From JAYZAP01 sp964645285 (lineage in GTDB: Bacteria > Pseudomonadota > Alphaproteobacteria > JAAXGF01): 37,309 nucleotides of DNA. The position numbers were made by a program, and so were the translations under genes. The stretch is taken from the NCBI GenBank assembly GCA_964645285.1, contig CAZYDR010000026.1, forward strand, positions 1 through 37,309, given 5' to 3'. Positions 7,848 to 16,336 of the stretch are shown in pieces (position 1 is the stretch's first letter; each line of letters starts with the position of its first letter). Below the pieces are notes generated by a model. It searched no databases. It had not been told where the DNA came from and saw only the letters and a program-made list of their open reading frames with translations.

Positions 7848-9941
7848 TTAAGGGGCGCGTCCGACCACCAGGGCATCGACGGCGACGCAGCCGTCGGGTC
7901 CGGCGATCAATGGGTTGACGTCGAGTTCGCCGATGCAGCCGCCGAGGGTTGCCGCCAGCACTGATAACCGCGCCATGGCTTCGGCCACCGCGTCGATGTC
8001 GGCAGGGGCCTGGCCGCGCGCACCGTCAAGCAGGGGACGGACGCGAAGCTGGTCGATCAGCCGCCGGGCGCCCGCGGAATCGATGGGCGGCAGGGCAGCG
8101 CGGGCGTCGGCCATGACTTCAACCAGTACGCCGCCAGCGCCGACCATGACCAGAGGGCCGAACTGGTCGTCACGGGTGATGCCCAGGACCATCTCGACGC
8201 CCCGGGCCGCCATGGGCGCGACGAGCACTTGCGGGCCAAGGCGCTGGGCCAGATCGTCGTAGCCTAAAGCGACGGCATCGCTGTTGGCGAGGCCGAGCTT
8301 GACACCACTCACGTCTGACTTGTGGTGGATGCCGTCCACGGCGGTCTTGAGAACTACCGGGTCGCCGATGGCCTCGGCCGCGGCGACAGCGCCGTCGCGA
8401 TCTTCGGCGGTCTTGACGGTCAAGGCGGGGACACCGAAATCGGCCAGCAACGACAGTCCCTCGGCCTCGCTCAGGGCGTTGCCCTGGGACAACCGCTGGC
8501 GCCAGCGATCAACGATGGCGGAGGCCGGTGGGACCGGTGGCTGGGATGCGGGCAGGGCGCGGAAGTCGCGATAATCGAAAGCGCCGCGCACCGCCCGCAG
8601 CGCCGTCTCGATGCCGTCGATGACCAGCACGTTGTCGCCCATAAGATCATCCGCGATGCTGCCATAGCGTTGGCGCGCGACCCAGGTCCCCATGATAACC
8701 GGCTTGTCCGTGGTCCGCGCCGTGGCTCGGCAGCCTTTGATGAAGGTCTCCGTCAGAATGGTGCCGGTTCGAATATCGGCGAGCCATAGGCCGAGACCTG
8801 CGTCGGGATCCTTAACCAAGGCGTCAAAAACATTCGGGAAGGTGGTCTCGTAGTCCTTCAAGGTGCCCCATGCGTCGCAGGGATTCACCGGGTCGAGACC
8901 AAATTCCAGATTGTCGGCCAGAACCTTGGTAGTCTCTTCGTTGATCTCGGCAAATGGTATTTGGAGGTCGTCGGCGAGATCGGCCAGCATGCTGCGCTCG
9001 CCACCGGAATCAAGGATTGAAGCAACGCCGCCGGGACCTGCGCGGTTGGGCAGGGCGAGTAGTCCGGCCGTGGCTACCAAGTCGTCAAGGCTGGACACGC
9101 GGATGACGCCGTAGCGGTCACAAAGGGCCTGGAAGGCGTCGTCGCTGCCGACAATGGCGCCCGAGTGGCTGAGGGCGAAACCGACACTGGCCTCGCTGCG
9201 CCCGACCTTGATGGCGACCACCGGGATATCACGGGCCTGGGCCTTCTCCAGGGCGGCCCTGAATTTTTCCGGCTCGCGGATGGTTTCCAGGAACAGGGCG
9301 GCGACCCTGGTCGATGGCAGGTCCAGCGCGTAGTCAAGATAGTCGGCTACGGTGGTGGCGATTTCCTGGCCCGCGGAGATCGCCAGGTTGACCCGAAACC
9401 GCGCGCCGAGATTAAGCAGGGAGGAGAATGCCGAGCCGGAATGAGTGATGTAGGTAATCGGTCCCGGTCCGGCTCCGGCGCCGACGTTGAATGGGCAGAT
9501 CGAGAGGTCAAAATCGAAGTTATAGAACCCCATGCAGTTGCTGCCGCAGCCCATAAGCCCGGCGTCGTCGCAAATGCGGCGCAATCGTTCGAGCAGGGGC
9601 GGATCGACGTCATCTTCCAGGTAGCTGCTGGAAAATAGCGTCATGGCGGGGACCCCGGCCGCGATCAGGGCGTTGAGTTGTTCTTCGACCCGATGATTGG
9701 CGACCACCAGTACCGCCAGATCGACGGATTCGGGAACGTCGCCGATGGTCGCGTAGCAGGGGATGCCGTCAATATCGTCGTAGTTCGGATTGACTGCGTA
9801 AAGCGGCCCCGTAAAGCCGCCCTCGCGGATGGTCTTGAGGATGGCGTTGCCGTGGGAACCTTCTCTCGCCGAGGCGCCGATGATGGCGATCGAACGGGGC
9901 TCAACCAGGGGGGTCAGACGGTGTCGGGTCTCTACTACCAT
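7848..9941 (-). CDS. NDP-forming acyl-CoA synthetase (acetate-CoA ligase, ADP-forming type)
   Basis: A 697-aa single-chain fusion of both subunits of the ADP-forming acyl-CoA synthetases. From the N-terminus: CoA-binding Rossmann domain (EPRSIAIIGAS, about 14-24), succinyl-CoA ligase-like domain with ALSHSGAIVG, where His259 matches the phosphohistidine of succinyl-CoA synthetase alpha, and a C-terminal ATP-grasp domain (GDPVVLKTAVDGIHHKSDVSG, then GVEMVLGITRDDQFGPL). It interconverts acid + CoA + ATP and acyl-CoA + ADP + Pi. As first gene of the operon with two amide hydrolases, it probably activates the acid they release. The acid is unknown. It is divergent from the class III aminotransferase across a 175-bp spacer. 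Confidence 0.9.
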   Translation of the reverse strand: MVVETRHRLTPLVEPRSIAIIGASAREGSHGNAILKTIREGGFTGPLYAVNPNYDDIDGIPCYATIGDVPESVDLAVLVVANHRVEEQLNALIAAGVPAMTLFSSSYLEDDVDPPLLERLRRICDDAGLMGCGSNCMGFYNFDFDLSICPFNVGAGAGPGPITYITHSGSAFSSLLNLGARFRVNLAISAGQEIATTVADYLDYALDLPSTRVAALFLETIREPEKFRAALEKAQARDIPVVAIKVGRSEASVGFALSHSGAIVGSDDAFQALCDRYGVIRVSSLDDLVATAGLLALPNRAGPGGVASILDSGGERSMLADLADDLQIPFAEINEETTKVLADNLEFGLDPVNPCDAWGTLKDYETTFPNVFDALVKDPDAGLGLWLADIRTGTILTETFIKGCRATARTTDKPVIMGTWVARQRYGSIADDLMGDNVLVIDGIETALRAVRGAFDYRDFRALPASQPPVPPASAIVDRWRQRLSQGNALSEAEGLSLLADFGVPALTVKTAEDRDGAVAAAEAIGDPVVLKTAVDGIHHKSDVSGVKLGLANSDAVALGYDDLAQRLGPQVLVAPMAARGVEMVLGITRDDQFGPLVMVGAGGVLVEVMADARAALPPIDSAGARRLIDQLRVRPLLDGARGQAPADIDAVAEAMARLSVLAATLGGCIGELDVNPLIAGPDGCVAVDALVVGRAP

Positions 9942-10116
9942 TTTCTACGTGCTCCAAAATCTACTGATACCCGACCAAATTTTGTGGCGCGGATGATATA
10001 CACGGCTCGGCCTTCCAATCCATCGCTATCTTTTTTCCGTGATGTGCGCCTTGCTCCCCGCTGGGCGGCGGAGTAGGCTGTTTTCTTCATCCTTAGCCAA
10101 CTCCGTGAGGTGCCCC
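9942..10116. promoter_or_regulatory. Divergent promoter region between acyl-CoA synthetase and aminotransferase operons
   Basis: A 175-bp non-coding spacer that must carry promoters for both operons. The left half is AT-richer than the surroundings. CAAAAT at 9955-9960 and ATTTTG at 9979-9984 form a small inverted repeat next to CAAATTTTG (9976-9984), a possible operator half-site arrangement. No clear sigma-70 pair could be assigned. GAGG at 10107-10110 is the Shine-Dalgarno for the aminotransferase GTG start. Confidence 0.35.
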
Positions 10117-11517
10117 GTGCGCAAGAATTTCCCCTACGATACCGAAGACCTTTGGAACAAAGACCGTCGCCACGTGGTGCACGCCTGGGAGCCCCTGGAC
10201 ACCGGGCGCACGGAAGGCTCGATGATCATTGCCGAGGCTGAGGGAATTTACATTTATGATTCCGACGGCAACAAGTTCATCGACGGTCCCGGCGGCATGT
10301 GGTGCGTGCAGATCGGCTATGGCCGCGACGAAATGGCCGAGGCGGTCGCCGACCAAATCCGCGCCATGCCGTACTATTCGCCGTTCACCTATTTCGGCAC
10401 CGCGCCGGCATCCAATCTGGCGGCCAAGATCGCCGAAATGGCGCCGGGCGACCTCAACAACGTGTTCATGTCCACGTCGGGCTCGGAAGCCAATGATTCG
10501 GCGATTCGCTTCGTTCAGTTCTTCAACAACATGAAGGGCCGGCCCGAGAAGAAGCACGTGATTACCCGCCAGGACGCCTATCACGGCTCGACCTATCTGT
10601 CGGCGTCGCTGTGCGGCAAGGAGCGCGACAAGAACCATATGGATATGATCACCGACTGGGTGCATCACATCTCGTCGCCAAGCCCCTACCGCCGGCCCGA
10701 CGGCATGAGCGTCGATGATTTCCGCGACTCCAAGATCAAGGAACTCGAGGACAAGGTCCTTGAAGTCGGCGCCGACAAGGTCGCCGCTTTCATCGCCGAG
10801 CCGGTAATGGCCTCAGGTGGCATGATGGTGCCCCCGGCGGGCTATCACAAGATGTGCCTCGACGTGTGTCACAAGTACGATGTCATCTACATTTCCGACG
10901 AAGTTGTCACTGGCTTCGGACGCCTTGGTCATTTCTTCGCTTCCGAGCCGGTGTTCGATATAGTTCCTGACATTCTGACCTGCGCCAAGGGTCTGACATC
11001 GGGCTATCTGCCGCTCGCCGCAACGATCATCTCTGACCGTCTGTACGATCAGGTGGAAGGTAAAAACTCCGAGGGCCAAAGCTTCTCCAACGGCTACACC
11101 TACACGGCCCATCCGGTGTCCTGCGCCGCGGCGCTCAAGAACATCGAGATCATGGAGCGCGAGAAGATCTGCGAGCATGTCCAGGAGGTCGGCCCCTATT
11201 TCCACAAGAAGCTCGAGGAATTGCGGGATATCTCCATCGTCGGTGACGTGCGCGGTAAAATGCTCATGGGTTGCGTCGAAGCGGTCATGAACAAGGACAC
11301 CAAGGAAGCCTTCCCCTACGAGGCCCAGATCGGCAAGCGTATCGACGTGCACGCCCAGGAGCGCGGGTTGATCCTGCGTCCGTTCGGCAGCATGTGCGTG
11401 TTCTCGCCGCCGTTGATCATCACTATGGAGCAGATCGACACCATGGTCGGCATCATGCGCGATGCCATCGAGGCGACTGTCGCCGATCTTAAGAGTGAAG
11501 GTGTGTGGAACGGCTGA
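10117..11517 (+). CDS. Class III (omega) aminotransferase, PLP-dependent
   Basis: A 466-aa fold-type I aminotransferase. Seen: STSGSEANDSAIRF (PLP phosphate region, about 119-132), QDAYHGSTY, the PLP pyridine Asp261 in ISDEVVTGFGRLG, and the Schiff-base Lys291 in CAKGLTSGYLPL. The pattern and length fit pyruvate-dependent omega-amino acid, putrescine or taurine aminotransferases (SpuC/Tpa-like), which turn a terminal amine into an aldehyde. I chose GTG 10117 because GAGG lies six bases upstream and the protein then starts RKNFPYDTEDLW, like its relatives; a longer in-frame reading from 10039 has no ribosome site. The broken deacetylase follows 42 nt later, so deacylation and transamination may act on the same amine. 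Confidence 0.9.
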   Translation: MRKNFPYDTEDLWNKDRRHVVHAWEPLDTGRTEGSMIIAEAEGIYIYDSDGNKFIDGPGGMWCVQIGYGRDEMAEAVADQIRAMPYYSPFTYFGTAPASNLAAKIAEMAPGDLNNVFMSTSGSEANDSAIRFVQFFNNMKGRPEKKHVITRQDAYHGSTYLSASLCGKERDKNHMDMITDWVHHISSPSPYRRPDGMSVDDFRDSKIKELEDKVLEVGADKVAAFIAEPVMASGGMMVPPAGYHKMCLDVCHKYDVIYISDEVVTGFGRLGHFFASEPVFDIVPDILTCAKGLTSGYLPLAATIISDRLYDQVEGKNSEGQSFSNGYTYTAHPVSCAAALKNIEIMEREKICEHVQEVGPYFHKKLEELRDISIVGDVRGKMLMGCVEAVMNKDTKEAFPYEAQIGKRIDVHAQERGLILRPFGSMCVFSPPLIITMEQIDTMVGIMRDAIEATVADLKSEGVWNG

Positions 11518-11559
11518 TCGTCGCTGTCTCAACGTCGGTAGCGATAAGGGAAGGCCCTG

Positions 11560-12638
11560 GTGGCCGACGCCTTGATTGACGTCTTCTGGCACGAGGGTGT
11601 GCTCGCTCATGATACCGGCCACGGCGTCTTTGAGCGGCCATCCTCGCCCTTTATGGCGGTTGACGAACTTCATCCCGAGAATGCCGACAGGGTGCGCAAC
11701 ATGTATGCCCTGCTTGAGCGCGGGCCGCTCAACGATTACCTGCGCTGGCATGACGGCCGCCTCGCTACCGCCGACGAGGTGATGCGTTTTCACACCCCGG
11801 CGTTTCTCGATGAACTCCATGCCGCCGATACGCCGGAGGGCCGCCGTTTCACGCCGACGACGCCGTTCGCCGCCGGTTCTCTCGATGCTGCCCTGGCGGC
11901 GGCCGGCTCGGCGATTGACGCCATGGCCCATGTGCTCGACGGCAAGGGTGATCTGGCCTACGCCCTGGTGCGTCCGTCGGGCCATCATGCGGCGCCGGGG
12001 GTGGCCGACGGCTACTGTTTCATCAACAACACGGCGCTGGCCGCCCAACTGGCCATTGATCGTGGTGCTGCGCGGGTCGCCATCCTCGACTGGGACGTCC
12101 ATCACGGCAACGGCACGCAAGAGGGCTTCTACGAACGTGACGACGTGCTGACCGTATCGTTCCACATGGATCACGGGGCCTGGGGCCCGGCCCACCCCCA
12201 AACCGGCAAGGCCGACGAGGTCGGTCGCGGCGCCGGCCGGGGCTATAACATCAATGTGCCGATGCCCATGGGTTCGGGCGATGAAGGCTATCTCCGGGCC
12301 ATGGACGAAATAGTGGTTCCCGCTGTCGATGCCTTCGTGCCGGAGATGATTGTGGTGGCGGCTGGTCAGGACGCCAACCAGTTCGATCCCAACGGCCGGC
12401 AATGCGTCACCATGGCCGGGTTCCGCCGCCTCGCCGCCGCCGCCAAGGCCTCGCCGATGTCCATAGTGGTGGACGCCTGTGCCTGGTTCAGGAAGGCGGC
12501 TATGCCATGAGCTACTCGGCCTACTGCCTGCACGCCACCCTGGAAGGGGTGCTTGGCGTCGGGCGTCTGCTCAATGATCCCATGGACTACTACAAACTCG
12601 ATCCCAACCATGCCAAGGCCGCCATCGCCGACGCTTAA
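11560..12638 (+). pseudogene. Second class II HDAC-like deacetylase, interrupted by a frameshift
   Basis: A paralogue of the 200-1300 deacetylase. It starts at GTG 11560 with GGGAAGG upstream. The first frame gives RPSGHH (His142/143), DWDVHHGNGT (zinc ligands Asp179, His181) and GQDANQFDP (ligand Asp271), then loses homology after Lys296-Ala297 and ends at 12510. The -1 frame continues the family sequence at once: ALADVHSGGRLCLVQEGGY, then the normal C-terminus to TAA 12638. One missing C at 12448-12451 (GCCCTC to GCCTC) would explain it. The lost segment includes the catalytic Tyr of EGGY, so the 316-aa product should be inactive. No slippery sequence was seen. It could be a real mutation or a sequencing/assembly error. 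The next gene starts 12 nt after the restored stop. Confidence 0.85.
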
Positions 12639-12650
12639 AAAGAGGTTGCC

Positions 12651-14666
12651 ATGAGGACCGTCGATACATTTTCCCGCGACGTCCAGGTGATCGAGAACCA
12701 GTGGATCACCATGTCCGACGGCGTCCGTCTGGCCGCCCGTATGTGGCTGCCCGAGGATGCCGAAGACGACCCGGTACCGGCAATCCTCGAACTCATCCCC
12801 TACCGCAAGCGCGACGGCTATCGCGCCCATGACGACGCCATGCACGGCTATTTCGCCGGCCACGGCTATGTCTGTATGCGGGTCGATATCCGGGGCTCGG
12901 GCGATTCCGACGGCTTGCTGATCGATGAATACGTCAAGCAGGAGCAGGACGACGCCCTGGAGATCATCGCCTGGGCCGCCGCCCAGCCGTGGTCCAACGG
13001 CAAGGTCGGCATGATCGGTATTTCCTGGGGCGGCTTCAACTCACTCCAGGTCGCGGCGCGCCGGCCGGCGGCGCTCGGCGCCATCATCACCTCGTGCTCG
13101 ACCGACGACCGCTATGCCGACGATATCCACTACATGGGCGGCTGCACCCTGGAGAATAATTTCTCATGGGGCGCGACCATGTTCAGCCAGCTCACCACGC
13201 CGCCCGACCCGGACGTAGTCGGCGACGGCTGGCGCGAGACCTGGCTCCATCGTCTGGAAAACCTGCCGCTGTTTACCGCCGACTGGCACGCCCACCAGCG
13301 CCGTGACGATTTTTGGAAGCACGGCTCGGTGTGCGAGGATTACGATGCCATCCAATGCCCGGTGTTTGCCATCGGCGGCTGGGGCGATGCCTACACCAAT
13401 TCCATTCCGCGCTTGCTGGAAGGCTTGTCGGTACCTCGCATCGGGATTATCGGCGCCTGGGGCCACAAGCTCGGTCACGACGGCGTGCCGGGCCCGGCCG
13501 TGGGCTTTTTGCAAGAGGCGTTGCGCTGGTGGGACCAGTGGCTCAAGGGCACGGACACCGGCATCATGGATGAGCCCATGCTGCGCGCCTGGATGCAGGA
13601 CAGCGTCGCCCCCGCTTCTGCTTATGGGGAGCGCCCGGGGCGCTGGATTGTCGAGCCCGCATGGCCGCCGGCCGACGGTATCACCCCGCGCCATCTTGCC
13701 CTCAACGCCACTGGACTTGGCGACGAGGCCGAGACGGAAATCGCGCTCATCCTGTCGTCGCCCCAGGATACAGGCACCGCCTCCGGGGCCTGGTGCAGCT
13801 ATGGCAACGGCGACGACCTGCCCACGGACCAGCGTCACGACGACGCCGACTCACTGGTTTTCGATACGCAGCCGTTGGACGCCAGTGTCGAGATTCTCGG
13901 CGCCCCGGTGGTAACTCTGGAGTTCGCCGTCGACAAGCCCCTGGCCATGGTCGCCGTGCGGCTTAACGACGTGGCGCCCGACGGTGCGTCCCTGCGAGTC
14001 GGATACGGCCTGCTCAATCTGACCCACCGGGACGGCCACGAGACGCCCGAGGCTCTGGAGCCGGGCAAGCGCTATCGGGCCCAAGTCCGGGTCGCCGACG
14101 TAGCCCACGCCTTCGCGCCGGGCCATCGCATCCGGGTGGCCCTGTCGACCACCTACTGGCCGACCGCGGTGCCGTCGCCCGAAGTGGTGACGATGACCGT
14201 GTTCTCCGGTGCCAGCAGCCTGTCTTTGCCGGTGCGGACGCAGCGTCCCGAGGACGCCGCCGTGCGCTTTGAAGACCCCGAACAGGCGCCGGTCTACGAA
14301 TCAACGGTTATCGAACCCGGTTTGTTCCAGCGCATGGTGAGCCACGACTTTGCCAGCGGCGAAACCGAGGTGGTGCGCACCGGCAACAGTGACCTGGTCT
14401 ATGTCGACGAGATCGACCTGGTGTTCGGCCGTTGGCGTCGCGAGACCACTCGCATCAACCGCCACGACCCGCTGTCTTACGACTGCGAAATCACCTACGA
14501 TTTCGCCTATCGCCGCGACGGCTGGGATGTCCGCACCGAGACCCGGGCCACCACTCAGGTCACCAAGGACGAGTTCATCTTCCATACCGACCTCGACGCC
14601 TTCGAGAACGGCGAACGCATCTTCTCCCGCAGCATCACGCGACGGGCGTCGCGCGACTTCGGCTAG
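12651..14666 (+). CDS. CocE/NonD (X-Pro dipeptidyl-peptidase-like) hydrolase
   Basis: A 671-aa alpha/beta hydrolase of the CocE/NonD family. Domains in order: the S15-type hydrolase core with ITMSDGVRLAARMWLP at about 19-34, RVDIRGSGDSDG at about 77-88, and the nucleophile elbow GISWGGF with Ser125; a helical cap in the middle; and a C-terminal jelly-roll (X-Pro dipeptidyl-peptidase C-terminal domain) with APGHRIRVALSTTYWP. These enzymes hydrolyse esters or amides, including cocaine esterase and glutaryl acylase types. AGAGG precedes the ATG. It follows the deacetylase by 12 nt in the aminotransferase operon. A second, shorter family member is at 30483-32183. The last about 110 residues, after the jelly-roll, form an extra domain (EIDLVFGRWRRETTRINRH) that I do not recognise. 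Confidence 0.88.
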   Translation: MRTVDTFSRDVQVIENQWITMSDGVRLAARMWLPEDAEDDPVPAILELIPYRKRDGYRAHDDAMHGYFAGHGYVCMRVDIRGSGDSDGLLIDEYVKQEQDDALEIIAWAAAQPWSNGKVGMIGISWGGFNSLQVAARRPAALGAIITSCSTDDRYADDIHYMGGCTLENNFSWGATMFSQLTTPPDPDVVGDGWRETWLHRLENLPLFTADWHAHQRRDDFWKHGSVCEDYDAIQCPVFAIGGWGDAYTNSIPRLLEGLSVPRIGIIGAWGHKLGHDGVPGPAVGFLQEALRWWDQWLKGTDTGIMDEPMLRAWMQDSVAPASAYGERPGRWIVEPAWPPADGITPRHLALNATGLGDEAETEIALILSSPQDTGTASGAWCSYGNGDDLPTDQRHDDADSLVFDTQPLDASVEILGAPVVTLEFAVDKPLAMVAVRLNDVAPDGASLRVGYGLLNLTHRDGHETPEALEPGKRYRAQVRVADVAHAFAPGHRIRVALSTTYWPTAVPSPEVVTMTVFSGASSLSLPVRTQRPEDAAVRFEDPEQAPVYESTVIEPGLFQRMVSHDFASGETEVVRTGNSDLVYVDEIDLVFGRWRRETTRINRHDPLSYDCEITYDFAYRRDGWDVRTETRATTQVTKDEFIFHTDLDAFENGERIFSRSITRRASRDFG

Positions 14667-14809
14667 CGCTACGGCGCCAACGGCCGCGTGCTGGCGTCGG
14701 TCGCTTATTGTCAATGTTAACTGAACGCTAAGCTGAAACCGCTAGCATTATTCTGTAACATTTCGGAATTTTCTTGCGGTGCGAGAGTTGTGCTCGGCCA
14801 GTCCCCTGA
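14667..14809. other. Short non-coding stretch after the CocE gene
   Basis: 143 bases between the CocE stop and the first recognisable codons of the kinase remnant. The middle part (about 14703-14775) is much AT-richer than the window and may be the old promoter or 5' region of the decayed kinase. No coding signal, tRNA or strong hairpin was seen. Confidence 0.4.
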
Positions 14810-15449
14810 TACTCCGCCGGGGATGCCTTGCGGGCGCGGCCGGAAACGCGAAGGCTCGATGACGCCTTGACGAGGCTTACAGCCGATCTGCCCGTACTCA
14901 AGGTCAAGATCTACAACCTCGACGGACTGACGGTTTATTCTTCCGAGCCCAGTCAGATGGGCACCGACAAGAGCGGTACCCATAGTGCTTCGAGCCTGTC
15001 TCGCGCTCGTCCAGGAACGAGCAAATGAAGGCGATGTGACAATTGACAGTGATCTTAGTGCGGATCTGCCAGCGCTCTACGCCGATGAGCGCAAGCTCAA
15101 GCAGATATTGCTTAACTTGATGTCCAACGCAATAAAGTTCACCCGGCCTGGCGGCCAGGTCACCTTGCGGGCATGGTCAGACGTCGGTGACGGTTTCGTG
15201 TTTCAGGTTGCCGATACCGGCATTGGCATTGCCCTTGAGGACATTCCGACAGTGCTCGATCCATTCAGACAAGTCGACAGCGGCCTTAATCGTGAATTCG
15301 AAGGTACCGGGCTGGGTTTGCCGCTATCCAAGGCTCTCGCGGAACTGCACGGCGCGTCCCTGGACCTGCAAAGCGAGACCGAGGTAGGCACCACGGTAAC
15401 CGTGCGGTTTCCTGCCGAGCGAATTGTCCGGGACGTGGCCCACGGCTGA
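14810..15449 (+). pseudogene. Sensor histidine kinase remnant with internal deletion
   Basis: Two pieces of one kinase lie in different frames. Piece 1 (14810-about 14975) reads LPVLKVKIYNLDGLTVYSSEPSQMGTDKS, typical of a periplasmic sensor segment. Piece 2 (14985-15449) reads LRACLALVQERA, the segment just after the phosphoacceptor helix, and then a complete HATPase_c domain: N box NLMSNAIKF, G1 DTGIGIALED, G2 GTGLGLPLSKAL. The transmembrane segment, HAMP/PAS and the HisKA histidine that should lie between are missing, so an internal deletion probably joined the two ends near 14975-14985. No signal peptide or upstream start is left. Piece 2 could make a 154-aa ATPase-only protein from GTG 14985, but with no phosphoacceptor it would not be a kinase on its own. 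No response regulator is adjacent. Confidence 0.8.
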
Positions 15450-15469
15450 ACGCGAAGACGCCCTAGGGC

Positions 15470-16291
15470 CTAACCCCCAACGCCAAACCGCCCGTCGCGC
15501 CATTTGACGGCGGCCTTGAGGCCTTGTTCGTTCATGATGCGCTTGAACTCCTCGCCCTCGGGTGTCTTGAGGGCGGTGATCAGCACGTCCATGTCGAGGG
15601 CCTCACGCAGCGCGTCGCGCATGCCCATGCGGTCGTAGGTGCGGTTGATCGACTGCTTGGTCATGGCCAGTTTGGCCGGGTCCATAACGGCGATATCGCG
15701 GGCCATGGCCATGGCGGCGTCCATGTGCTCGCCGTCGGGCACGATCTTGTTGATCAGGCCGATCTGCAGGGCGCGGTCCGCCGGGATGCGGTCGTTGCCG
15801 GTAAACAGCATTTCCTTGGCCTGCTTGGGACCGGTGATCCAGGGCAGCACCAGGGCGACGATGCCAGCGCCGAACTTGAGCTCGGGCTCGCCGAACTTGG
15901 TGCTCTCGGCGGCGATGGTGATGTCGCAGGAAATCGCCATTTCAAAGCCGCCGGCCAGGACGTAGCCATGAACCGCCGAGATGGTCGGCTTGCTGAGTTC
16001 CCAGAAGGCGATGATCATTTCGAAATCATCGATCAGCATCTCGCGCCATTCGGCGACGCCTTTTTCCTTGTCGTCGGGTTTCGACTGCTGGAGATCGAAG
16101 CCGGCGCTGAAAGCGCGCCCGGCGCCGTTGAGCACGACCACCCGCACATCGTCGTCGGCTTCGGCCTCTTTAAGGACGCCGCGAATCTCGCTGACCATGG
16201 TTTGGCTGATGGCGTTGAGCTTGTCGGGGCGATTAAGGGTCAGCACCCCGACAGGGCCCTGGCGTTCGAAGGTAATGGTCTCGTAGGTCAT
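15470..16291 (-). CDS. Enoyl-CoA hydratase/isomerase (crotonase) family protein
   Basis: A 273-aa crotonase-fold protein. The oxyanion-hole segments are AFSAGFDL (about 60-67) and HGYVLAGGFEMA (about 108-119). Both acid residues of true hydratases appear to be present: Glu117 (GGFEMAISCD) and Glu137 (FGEPELKFG). Expected reaction: hydration of a trans-2-enoyl-CoA; dehydrogenase, isomerase or decarboxylase variants are possible in this family. GAGG lies six bases before the ATG. It is the last of five collinear minus-strand genes, 45 nt after the DapA-family gene, and converges with the kinase remnant. Confidence 0.88.
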   Translation of the reverse strand: MTYETITFERQGPVGVLTLNRPDKLNAISQTMVSEIRGVLKEAEADDDVRVVVLNGAGRAFSAGFDLQQSKPDDKEKGVAEWREMLIDDFEMIIAFWELSKPTISAVHGYVLAGGFEMAISCDITIAAESTKFGEPELKFGAGIVALVLPWITGPKQAKEMLFTGNDRIPADRALQIGLINKIVPDGEHMDAAMAMARDIAVMDPAKLAMTKQSINRTYDRMGMRDALREALDMDVLITALKTPEGEEFKRIMNEQGLKAAVKWRDGRFGVGG

Positions 16292-16336
16292 GGAATCCTC
16301 ATAAGTATAAGCACGATGGGAGCGGAGGGAGTTCGG

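Noticed and set aside
10039..10116. Longer N-terminus for the class III aminotransferase
   Set aside because: The extra 26 residues are Arg/Ser/Leu-rich and unlike the family; GTG 10117 has a well-placed GAGG and gives a family-like start.
12440..12460. Programmed -1 frameshifting in the second deacetylase
   Set aside because: No slippery heptamer or nearby strong stem was seen; a one-base deletion is simpler.
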